Assembly (NCBI GenBank): GCA_946894095.1
Contig: OX335642.1
Span: 21,897,021 to 21,961,020, forward strand
Reading direction: 5' to 3'
DNA length: 64,000 nucleotides
DNA from: Incurvaria masculella
Lineage: Eukaryota > Arthropoda > Insecta > Lepidoptera > Incurvariidae
Made by a program: the position numbers and the translations under genes. A model generated the notes under the pieces. That model ran no database searches. It saw nothing but the letters and a program-made list of their open reading frames with translations, and was not told where the DNA came from. Positions within the stretch are counted from its first letter, which is position 1. The number at the start of each line of letters is the position of its first letter. This document shows positions 9,420 to 18,972 of this stretch, piece by piece.

Positions 9420-10951
9420 TTACCTATCTGAACTAATGTAAGTTTCCATAGTTTCATTCTCTTCTCTTTTAACCTCTTCTTTTTGACAAAATTGGTCCCT
9501 TTTTATTGTTTCTTCGAATTGATTGATTTCCTCTTTAATATGTTCTTTATCATTTCGAATTTCCAGGCTAGCATTTCTTTTTGTTCTTTTGAGTCCTTCT
9601 AGTCGCAAGACTTTGCCAATCTTTTCAAGTTTAATTCTTTTCAAGGGGTTTGGTGCACTGGGCTGCAACAGTCTTCTAGGTCTAGATAAAAGACTAGGTG
9701 TTTTTTGAAGAACATGTGCTCTTACTCTATCTAGAGTGTTGGGACTTAGAGGAGCAGTTTTCCACTTAAGCACTTCATTTGTTCTTGGTCCATTCTCGAA
9801 TTTCAATGCAGTTAGTGGGATATAACTTGGTTGTTGACCGTTTTCGTACTTGTTGCCAGTTGCATCATAGTGTACTGGCACTTGGATAAGATGATTGTAT
9901 GGATAAGCGCTAATATTATAATATGATTGAGGAGTATTAGGAACAGGGTTAGCTAAATATATATTTGAATATGGCGAAACTCCTGTAGAAATTGGGCCAA
10001 ATTTCGCCGAAGGTACGATAAAACTTTTAGGTGATTGTCTTTCAGGAGAAACATATTTTGGGTTTAAACTATGAACGTATGGTGGCACACCAGAATACGA
10101 CGAGTACGGATTCAAGTACACTTTTGAGGGATCAGTCCATATTTTGTTCAGAGAATTGTCCTGCATTGGTTGTCCATAAATATCTATCAACCTCTGCACA
10201 GGAGTTTGTAACTGTATATTTTGATACTGGGCTGATTGGTATGCGTTGTATGTATAAGGATTCCAAACAGGCTTAGGATCTTGGAAGTAATCTTGTTTAT
10301 TATGTCCATAGACAAACGGATTATTATAGTATGGAACAGATTGAATTGCATAATAGGGCTGAACATTTTGAGGTAATTGTGTCACCATACTTGGTACAGT
10401 CTTTGTAGATATTGTAACATCCGATGCATCTTCCGTAGCTGATGTTTCCATTTCTCCGTAAAGATCGTTCGCAATTTTATACATCTCAACGAGTGCATCC
10501 AAATCACTCTTTTTGACAGAATACAGAAATTTTGAAATAGAGTTAACTTCTTCCGTATTCAAGTATCGGTCATCATCAGGATCTAAGGCCTCATTACATT
10601 TGTAGCAAATATCTCCATCAATTTTATTAGCTTGCGCCGTAGATTTTACTTTGAAATCTTTATCAATCTTATGAAAAATTTTAGAAAGATCTGCTGAAAT
10701 GCTTCTCATTGTATCTTTTTTGCCTATCAGTGTTTCTTCTTTGTCAATAGATTTATTTTCTTCATGAGTAACTTCATCTTTTTGATTCATTTCTTCTTTA
10801 TCTTCATTTACAGTAATATATGGAATATATTCGGTTGCAGTGTTGTTCTTGGGTCGCACTTTGCAGGTGTAATTTCCGCAGAAAGTATTTGATCGCCATG
10901 TTGAGTTGACAGGGTGATATTGAGCAGTGTCGGGATCCTTGCAGAATAGTT
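9420..10951 (-). CDS. Secreted SVWC-like protein, main exon (exon 2)
   Basis: Main exon of a minus-strand gene of unknown function. It begins after TTATTTCAG (acceptor AG at 10953-10952) and runs 510 codons to TAA 9420-9422. With exon 1 (14562-14640) it gives about 536 residues. Residues 27-57 (ELFCKDPDTA...CGNYTCK) have the Cys/Trp spacing of the first half of a single-domain von Willebrand factor C (SVWC) module, followed by the NTATEYIPYITV segment. A second segment (about 140-175) holds a CYKC motif. Residues about 215-400 are rich in Tyr, Pro, Asn and Gln. The C-terminal part is basic, with a furin-type RTKR at 482-485, then a charged Glu/Lys region. An upstream GTG in the same frame is not the start, because the coding frame continues into the acceptor. 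The final AG|GTAA could also be a splice donor, so the 3' end is uncertain. SVWC proteins in insects include secreted stress and immune factors, but no function is asserted here. Confidence 0.85.
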
Positions 10952-11921
10952 CTGAAATAAAATGAAATAAAAAGTTTAATGAATATAAACGAATATTGGT
11001 ATTTCGGAAAAAAACATTGGAATGATATGAAATTAAATGGAATTTTTTATTAATCTTTTAGTAGCTTAGAAGTTGATTTGGTTATTGCTTCATATGCTAG
11101 GGTTCCCTGTGTTACAGAAAGCAGGATGAGTAATACACCGACATTTCAAATAATAGGCAAATAAACAGGAATACACACTTAAAAGTTATGAATATATAAA
11201 AAATACTTTTAAATCTTGCAACCTAGGTAAAATAAGCAATTTACACATGTATAAACATTCTTTTAATTTACTTCAATTTCCGTGTCGTTTTTCAGTTAGG
11301 ATGAAAGCTATGTCCTTTTCCACATTCATTTGTTCACAGCTCAGCTCTCTTGTACGACAGGTTGATAATGAAACCTTTCCGATTCGATTATAAAGTCAAG
11401 TTTATTTGTTTAAAATTATCGTAGAAATACAGTTTATTTACATTGCAGAACGAAACGTCGCCTTTCCATCACTCATACAAATACAAATTCACAGCAGACT
11501 CCTTGGACCACTTATGTCAGTAGAAATAAGTGATAGTTTCCCCTGAGTAAACGGCTTCGGATTCGCCCTTCAACTGGACGAGGGTCGACACATGTCGCGC
11601 TGTCAAATTACGCAAAACCTTTTCCGGCGTACTCTCGTGTACATGGCGTACTTAGGTTGTCATGGCACACTCCTAAGTTATCGCTTATGTATACAATTTA
11701 CACTTAGATGTGTCAATATATTCTAGCTGAGATTGGCGCATGCATTGATTTAATAATCCAATAAAAATGCGATTGTTACATTCATATGTTACATAACAAA
11801 TAAGAGTAATGCCCCCTAAATCCTTAAAATGTAAAAAAAGGATTTGGGCAGACCGGCATGATATCGCAGCCCTAAAAAAATTAGAACCCATGTGCGTCGT
11901 CGTCAAGCGCCTCTTATTTGA

Positions 11922-13059
11922 TACTAGCAGCCCGTCCCGGCTTTGCACGGGCATAATGTAATTTAAAAAATATTATTTTGACACAATGATACACAAATAA
12001 ACCCTTTTTACGTAGAGTTCCACTAGTATATAACTACGTTGAAATAATTGAAATTTTTTATTTCATTTAAATTTACTTAGATAGTATTTGAAAAAAAATT
12101 GTGATTTTTTTTTCTTTTTTTGGATTTTTTACTTTTTATGTATTTTTCATACTATTTATTATTGTAAAAAGGTCAAAACCACAAAACAAAAGCCATTAAT
12201 TAATTTATTGAGTTAAAGCCTCCCTGTAAACAATATTTGATACTGTTTTATTTGCCACTAAATAATTAGATTAACTGTTATTAGCTACCTACAACTACTA
12301 CTATAACCTACAAATAAAAATGATTCAATCGAAAATCATAAAAGCTATTTAAGTCACTTATTTATTAGGATAACAAAATGTACACCATATATTAATGGGT
12401 CTAGTTCTGAAAAGAGCTTTTTGAATGCGTTGAGTTACCTATTAAACTAATTATTATCAAGCGACAATTTTTTTAATTCCGCACACGACCGCTGCGTAGG
12501 GAGCCGACTGCGGGAAGAAGCCGCGCGGCAAGTTTATTTTGTGGCCTTGACTCCCCTCCCATTCCCCTGAGTGACGCCTACAAACTCTAAAACGCATAGC
12601 TAGCTGAGCGGAGTTTTTTCAATTTTTTAAACTCGTGATATCTTTCGAATAGAATGTCCGAATCGAATAATTAAAAAAGGTATATAAAGGTATTGAAGCA
12701 GCCTTAAACGATAATTAATTTATTTTGATAGTATTAATACATAGGTACAAATAAAGAGCCTTTTCTAGCGGCGGTATTAATTTTTTTATTTTAAAATAAA
12801 TGCACACTTATTGTGACATAACTATAAATAGTTAGATGTATGCTGTCGCGACATTTTTTGTAGATATTGATGTGTTCTATAAAATTGTGGTACATCAATT
12901 TGTTATATCGTGAATAGTTATAGCAGCGCACGCGATGTAAGGAACATTCTTGGTAATTTTTTTGCACCTTGGGTTACGTTCCAGTAGTTTCGGAGCCTAT
13001 TCAATTCAAATAAACAAACAAAAAATCAAACCTTTCCTCTTTATATATTGGTATAGACT
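11922..13059 (+). mobile_element. Family D dispersed element (CTAGCAGCCCGTCCCGG start)
   Basis: Begins ACTAGCAGCCCGTCCCGG and ends CTCTTTATATATTGGTATAG. These are degenerate versions of ends common in insect non-autonomous elements of this look. Mostly non-coding and AT-rich, with a GC-rich patch at 12485-12560. A second start is at 37377. I am not sure of its class (Helitron-like or retroposon). Confidence 0.55.
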
Positions 13060-13130
13060 ATGGCTTATGCCACTGTTCATACAAACAATCTTATAATAAA
13101 TACCTGTCAGCTAGGCTAAAAGTTTTTTTA

Positions 13131-13480
13131 ATGTAACTGGATATGGATGGCTTCAGATATTAGCCTAACACCCAACATGGGAACTAGGTGCCATCCCAAG
13201 ACCCTCCTTATATTGCTCAGCTACATTGAACTGGATGGAAAACACGGGCAATTTTCATTGCCACTTCGACCATCGTTCATTCAATGCAGTGGTCAACCCG
13301 GGCGAGATTAACCATACCACCTAGTAAGTAAGGAAGGGGACCTACAGGTTTACGTGGAATAAGGACCACGGCCAGCCTCAACAGTTGAAAATGGTCACCC
13401 ATCCAGAACCCAACCGCGCTCAGAGGTGCTTCACCCAGCTTATCGGATCGCAAGGCGTCGCACCACTGGGTCACCGAGGT
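13131..13480 (-). mobile_element. tRNA-derived SINE, variant copy
   Basis: Minus-strand copy. The tail and body match the other SINEs ('GAACTAGGTGCCAT', 'GAACTGGATGGAAAACAC', 'CAACCCGGGCGAG'), but the head is a different tRNA-like module (CCCAGTGGTGCGAC, then GGGTTCTGGATGGG), so this is a subfamily with an exchanged 5' end. Confidence 0.65.
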
Positions 13481-13685
13481 TTATTATTGGTTAATTTATG
13501 GAAGCATTATTCAAAAATAAAACTATGGTTTTACTTTACAAACAAGCAAATAACTTTAGAAAATAATTTTAGATAACTTTAGAAATTTTAGAAAATAACC
13601 AAATAATATTGCTGCTAGTGCATAGTAGCTATTTGAATTGATATTCCAGTAGTTTTCTCACATAGCGACAAAAACGGAAAGTTTT

Positions 13686-13922
13686 GTAGCTCAGGACCGC
13701 AGGGACTTGCCTTCCATGCCATAAGTCATAGGTTTGATCTCTGCCCGGTTCATGCACCACTTTATTTCTCGTTCTGAGTCGTCTCGAATTCGAGCTCTTC
13801 CGTGGATCGTAATCTATGTAAAACTGTAAAATAATTATCCGTGTCCAGTTCCAATGTAACCGTTCTTAAAAAGGTAAGGTCCTGGTATGGCGCCACATTC
13901 CTTAGGGAATGCGGTATGTCAA
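13686..13922 (+). mobile_element. tRNA-derived SINE with recognisable A and B boxes
   Basis: A-box-like TAGCTCAGGACCGCAGG at about 13687 and B-box-like GGTTTGATCTC at 13731-13741, followed by a shortened body ending in GGTCCTGGTATGGCGCC. Diverged and internally deleted relative to 49480-49869. Confidence 0.6.
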
Positions 13923-14211
13923 ATCAAATCGAATAATGTATTGTCACATAATTAGGCATTGGTACAGAGTTATCTTAGCACTTCCTACAAAATGTTCTTC
14001 GTCACATTGCACCCACATACACAGCGGTCTAGACTACAATTGTACAGTATTTTAGGTCTTAGAAAGTATTTTCTAGGAGCAAGTTGTGTGGGTGATATTT
14101 TTTCTTCCAAAATCCAACTCTTGTAGGATTTTTTTGAAATTATGTGGTAGACGTTAATACTATAATGTTATAGGCGGTGACGGCGGCTCGGCGCGGTGCG
14201 GTTGAAACGGT

Positions 14212-14466
14212 CAGTAAGCCTATTCTTGGATTTTCATGATTAGGAATCTGAAGGCCTCCTGGAATTTCATAATCAGGAATCCTGACCCTTTGAAAACTGC
14301 TATAAAAGCGGTTTTCTATATTCAGAATTCCTGATTCTTGATTGCGGACTTCCAAAAATAGGACTGCTGGAATCGTTCCGTCCAAAAAATCGCTTTGACA
14401 ACCACTATAAAGGCGGTTTTCTCGACTGAGATATTTCTGATTCCTGAGTGCGGAATAAGCCTACTG
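14212..14466. mobile_element. MITE-like inverted-repeat element, copy 1
   Basis: Ends CAGTAAGCCTATTC and its near reverse complement GGAATAAGCCTACTG. The interior repeats the motif TATAAAAGCGGTTTTCT and 'GATTCCTGA' in both orientations. A related, truncated copy lies at 40530-40738. It sits about 100 bp inside intron 1 of the SVWC-like gene. Confidence 0.65.
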
Positions 14467-14561
14467 TGGTCCGTCAGTAGAGAAGAAAGACCAGCGCTCG
14501 ATTCGATGACTATCTCTTTCTATTTTCGTAAATATAAACAATTGAAATTGTAAGAAAATAC

Positions 14562-14640
14562 CTTGACCGGCACCATCGCACCAACAACTCTTACCACACA
14601 ACACAACCGCTAAAGCGAAACTCAAAAGACAATTAATCAT
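14562..14640 (-). CDS. Signal-peptide exon (exon 1) of the SVWC-like gene
   Basis: ATG at 14640-14638 encodes MINCLLSFALAVVLCGKSCW and six further residues, a clear N-terminal signal peptide with a Leu/Ala/Val core. The exon ends CAAG|GTATTT (donor GT at 14561-14560) with one base of a split codon. That G joins the AA at the start of exon 2 to make Glu, so the frames match without adjustment. A 4-codon upstream ORF (ATG 14651 to TGA 14637) overlaps the start codon as ATGA. The same-frame extension upstream lacks an ATG. Exon pairing is inference from phase, strand and content. Confidence 0.65.
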
Positions 14641-14675
14641 TTCTCCCACATTCAATAGTGAGGCGCCGCGCGTTA

Positions 14676-14716
14676 AGACTGATACTATTCACGCTAAATG
14701 AGTGCTTTTAATTATG
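14676..14716 (-). promoter_or_regulatory. Possible core promoter of the SVWC-like gene
   Basis: On the minus strand, ATCAGTC (14683-14677) matches the arthropod initiator TCAGT, and an AT-rich TAATTAAAAG element sits about 30 bp upstream (14716-14707), the usual TATA distance. This would give a 5' UTR of about 40 nt. Both motifs are short, so chance is possible. Confidence 0.3.
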
Positions 14717-14719
14717 TAG

Positions 14720-15261
14720 ATCCGTGACTTTGTCCCTTTAATGGTATCGCGTGACGTGCTCGAACCGATCTAGATATGAAATGTTTGGAGTGATGTGCAT
14801 GATATAAGTGAGGTATTCTTTATAGCAGGACAGTCGAAGGTTCGGGCCGCACAATTAACTAACGGTGAACTTTAGAAATTGGTCACTTCTATACGTATGA
14901 TAATCACTGAAATGAATTGAATAAGCTAAGTTACGTCAAAAACTGATAGATCCGCGAATTTGATTAACTCAAAGAAGAACCCGCAAATAAACTTCACTGG
15001 TTTATATTTTTTTCCATCTAAATTTAGGTATAAATGCTGCTGCCGAAATTATATTTTTGTTAAAATAGCCCAACACAAAGCACAAACTGAACACAAACAG
15101 CAACTCTAAGTGTAAAGGTATTCAAAATATAAATTACTTACCAAAAATTTTGATGGAAAAAGTTGAAGTATCGAAAGTATTTGCGGGTGGTACCAGCATA
15201 TATCGGTACAAGCATATTCGTTTCTTCGTTTATTTTTGTCCATTAGGTGTAATCACAGTTT
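14720..15261. other. Intergenic, nothing recognised
   Basis: AT-rich sequence upstream of the SVWC-like gene. No repeat or open frame of note. Confidence 0.4.
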
Positions 15262-15625
15262 CAGTTCAGTTTAAGTTTCTTTATTTCCTCCATTAGATGT
15301 ATATTACACACGCGGATTCGTCATTTTTATTGCTGTCAGTTCGATTACTTCTGACGAAGAAGAGCCGACAAGAAACTTAGCCAGGTTGGTCATTGTATTT
15401 ACAAACAAATTACAAACTAGTTTACGGTGATTGATTGATTACTACTGCTCACAAAGAACATTATGTACATTGGTGAAGAGCAAACTCTTGAATACCATAA
15501 TGACATCTTATTCTAAATTAATAGAAATTATGATATACATTATTTAAAAAAACACTCTTGGATTCGTTATTTTTATAGACGGTTTCATTATCACGGACCA
15601 TGAAGAACCGACAAGAAACTTATAT
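15262..15625 (-). repeat. Two fragments of repeat family R
   Basis: 15262-15380 and 15510-15625 both carry '(C/T)GGATTCGT(C/T)ATTTTTAT' followed by 'GAAGA(A/G)CCGACAAGAAACTTA', matching the 29762-29890 part of family R. The second is a diverged repeat of the first. Confidence 0.55.
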
Positions 15626-16207
15626 ATAAAGCAGGAATAAAGGTCTACAAACCATCTATATTTCTCGGTAATTATGTATGTAGTAGTTACTTCCAGTACT
15701 CAGCGGTAAAAATCAAATTAATAAAATAACGGTAATGTCGAATCATCAAAAAGTAATGTGAAATCCGTGCTCACTTTAGTTGCTGATACCAAAATAAAGA
15801 TTAGTGACGACAGCAATATGGTTACCATCTCAATCATTGCAGTCACAATACCTAAGCGCATGGTTAATACGCGAAATAAGCGCCATCTAGTTGTAGATAG
15901 GAGAAACGTTGTGTAGATTAAAATATATTCAAGACATTCGTTGGATTACGCAAAAGACAAGATAGCACAGGTAGAGCAGTGGACATGTAAATGTAAAATA
16001 TATGCGTGTTAACTACCACGATCAAGCTCGGTAGAAAGCAGTTAGTAGAAGTAACGCTTAAATTACATTTTGTCCCTTTTACTAGAACATCCTTTGACTT
16101 AATTTAGGCTACTGTGATAGTATTTTAACAGCGCCATGAGCTACGATCACCCACATATCTCCTACAACTCTACACACTTTTTTCTATGCTCTTGAATCAG
16201 AGTGGGC
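15626..16207. other. Intergenic, nothing recognised
   Basis: AT-rich; no feature seen. Confidence 0.35.
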
Positions 16208-16536
16208 AGTCTGAGTTCTCACCTAAATTGGCGTTTACGGCAAACCGATCGACTGGCCAAACTCCATACAAGTTTTTACTAGATATTCTGTGGTTTTACT
16301 TCTTCAAGCTGTCAAAGTCAAACGCGGACTTCCGATTTGTATGAAAACGCGGAGTGGACGTAAACGGCAACGTCGACGTATTTACGGCAACGTTGAGTAA
16401 GCTGTCAAATCAAGCTCGGACTCACAAATGTTAGTTAGCTTAACGCCCGCTGCGCGCGCTCTTCAATTTCTCCATACATTTGAAAACGCCAGTCGATCGG
16501 TTTGCCGTAACGCCAATTTAGGTGACAACTTAGACT
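16208..16536. mobile_element. MITE family M1, copy 1 (about 48-bp terminal inverted repeats)
   Basis: Left arm 16208-16256 and right arm 16489-16536 share TCACCTAAATTGGCGTT and GGCAAACCGATCGACTGG with two mismatches and one indel. The interior carries two inverted AGCTGTCAAA blocks and 'CGCGGAGT' motifs. A second copy is at 59016-59325. Non-coding; the superfamily cannot be assigned without a clear target duplication. Confidence 0.8.
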
Positions 16537-17899
16537 ACCGGCTCTGAACACATAGTTCCCCTCTAAGCACATCATGACGGTACACATATGTGCAAGTATA
16601 GTATTTTACAACCTACTTTTATCGCTTGTTTCAGGTGAGTATGGTGCGCAGGCCCGTGGTTGGCGACCGCTGCCATTTACTTGGTCGTGTCATCGGCGAC
16701 AAACCAAAATCGCTGCGCACGCATTGCGATTGTTCACCTCCGAGCCGGAATGCGAGTCATCGCGCATGTCCAACTTATCGGCTCATCTACCTACTGGGTA
16801 CTACTACTAGTAAAAAAATGTACATATATTCGTACTTGTACGTATATCCGAGTACTTGCTTTTGTCTCATAGCACTTTGACATATTCTAAATTCATAGAT
16901 TAAATTCGTGGCACACTTTAGAATTCCAGCCTTCCTACGAGCAAGAGATAATACGTGTCTTAGTTTGAGTTGTTCGCTCGGAAGACAAAATGTATTCCGT
17001 AGATGTAGACGTAAATTCACATCCACCTATAGTTTCAAAATGTAATTATTTTGTTTATAATAGAGACAAAACTAAAATGACACTTATCTACTTTACACCA
17101 CTGTTAACTGAACTGAATGACCCGCGCGTGACGTTTCGGGAACCTTGGACCTAAAGGAAAATAAATTAATTTAAAAACCATAAATTAAACTGCCTCGTGC
17201 CTTAATCAAGTGTGAAATCGTAATCAGGATAATTTATATACGGCGGTGGTCCTTTCTGGCATCCCTGCGCGGAGTGTCGGCGCCCGCGCAGCGCCACGGG
17301 AGGCCGCCGCGCGTAATTGGCTCGGAGGGGGGGCGCCGCACCCCCCCTCCCTCCCGACCCGACGCCAACACGATATCAGGGTTGGGCCAACATTAATCAA
17401 AATAATATTCACGCCATTACACGGATCGTAAGGGGCGATGTTGATTGGGTCTTTTTGTTGTTGTTTCCTTTTCGGTGTTTTACTTTATGAGCAGGGTTAT
17501 ACAGTTAGCTTGCATAACTTGCTTGTTTTTTGCTTATTATGGAATGAAAAACTTTTGTTATTCAACTTTTCTATACTTTCATTGCGGTCGAGATTGTTTT
17601 GCATGTCGGTGTAAAATGGATGAACACTTTTTTTGTAGAATGAAGAACGTTTTGAACATATTTAGCGGTAAGATTACCAAATTGTGTAAAAATATGTAAG
17701 TATTGGTGATAAATTATATTGAGCAAAGTTTGAGCTGCTATACCAGATTTTTGATAAACTGAGTACTCTCTGAAAAATTAATGAATGATTGTAAACAATA
17801 TAGCATAGTGAATCCAAGAATAAAGGTAGTTATTGCAACACGTTCTACACACAAAATTGCATCGATGACTGTAGTTGGATTACAAGAATGTATAGACTA
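16537..17899. other. Intergenic with a GC-rich patch
   Basis: 17230-17370 is strikingly GC-rich in an AT-rich setting. 16640-16790 is a milder GC-rich patch with a 5' TTGTTTCAG, but no credible exon pair. No gene recognised. Confidence 0.4.
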
Positions 17900-18441
17900 G
17901 GAGGTCGCGACAAAAATGGTAACGATAACGTAAATGGCTGAAACTGGGTTCATGGGATAAAGACCAACCCTCTTAAGCGAAATGTGTCAGTCTGTCTGTT
18001 CCAAGTGGTTGCGTTACATAGATAAATCGCCTGAAAAAGTAGTTATGTTGACAAAAAATATATATGAAAAGGTAGACGGATGCAAATGACGAAACATGAA
18101 AGTATCAGTACATACTTGCTTAGCAATACAAAAACTGAACAAATCTTTGGTTGCATTTCGTAGTTATAGACGATGTAGGTTACAGATATAACTTTAGGTA
18201 TATTTAAGTATTTAATTCAAAAACCGACTTTTATTGTTGTATAATGAACAGGTATAAATGTTTCCGGACAATAAGTATTTTCATCAACAGGTACATACCA
18301 GCATCTATTTTATATAGCCAATCTAGATAACGCAACTTGGCGCAGGCAGACCGACATATTTAGCATCAGAGGGTTGGTCTCCAACATGTGAACCCAGATT
18401 CAGCAATTTACCTTATCGTGACCAAAAATGTCGTGACCTCC
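17900..18441. mobile_element. MITE-like element with about 130-bp imperfect terminal inverted repeats
   Basis: Begins GGAGGTCGCGACA and ends TGTCGTGACCTCC. The inner parts of both arms share GAGGGTTGGT(C), 'GGGTTCA' and 'GGTCTGCCTG'-type blocks in inverse order. Non-coding, 542 bp, diverged. Confidence 0.7.
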
Positions 18442-18646
18442 CGGAATAGTATCATGTCGCAATCATTTTCACGTTGACAACCATTTGATGACCATTCACA
18501 CGTTTCGCATTTTCGCTGAATATCAAGTCTCTTGTATCCGGATTAATTCCATTTGTAAGTGCACGGACAAGTTGTTGTATGAAAATATATGTTTCGCGAA
18601 TGTCCGAAATGCAGATAAATATTTAAAACAAAGTATGTTGAAAAAA

Positions 18647-18972
18647 TCCGGCCAAGTGAGAGACGAAATCGCACATGAAGGGTTCCGTACCATCGTACAA
18701 GATTTAACACAAAAAAATCACGTCGTATGTATTGGGGACCCCCTTTATTATTATTATTTTTTATTTTACCTATTTATTGTTATAGCCCAAATAGGTAAAA
18801 TAAAATATAGATAAAATAAAATAAATACACACTCTGTGAAAATTTCAGCTGCCTACCTATTACGGTTCATTACATACAGCCCTGCGACAGACGGACGGAC
18901 GGATGGACGGACGGACAGACAGCGGAGGCTTAGTAATAGGGCTCTGTTGGCACCCTTTGGGTACGGAACCCT
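18647..18972 (+). mobile_element. Family C repeat (GGAACCCTA end), copy 1
   Basis: Starts CCGGCCAAGTGAGAGACG and ends TTTGGGTACGGAACCCTA, with an internal ACGG microsatellite and 'AGCGGAGGCTTAGTAATAGG'. Other copies are at 21985, 47767, 58141 (minus) and 59511. A widespread lepidopteran repeat to my knowledge; class uncertain (SINE/LINE-like). Confidence 0.75.

Larger units (their letters stand above)
10952..14561 (-). other. Intron 1 of the SVWC-like gene
   Basis: About 3.6 kb between donor CAAG|GTATTT and acceptor TTATTTCAG (minus strand). It contains the family D repeat (11922-13059), two SINEs and an inverted-repeat element (14212-14466). 10975-11920 and 13930-14210 show nothing recognisable; an additional small exon in them cannot be excluded. 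Confidence 0.6.

Noticed and set aside
10857..10859. GTG as the start codon of the 479-codon frame
   Set aside because: The coding frame continues upstream through a Cys-rich segment to a splice acceptor at 10952.
16626..16880. Frame after TTGTTTCAG with Arg/Cys-rich product
   Set aside because: The acceptor-like site is followed at once by GTGAGT, no donor or partner exon is evident, and no domain is recognised.
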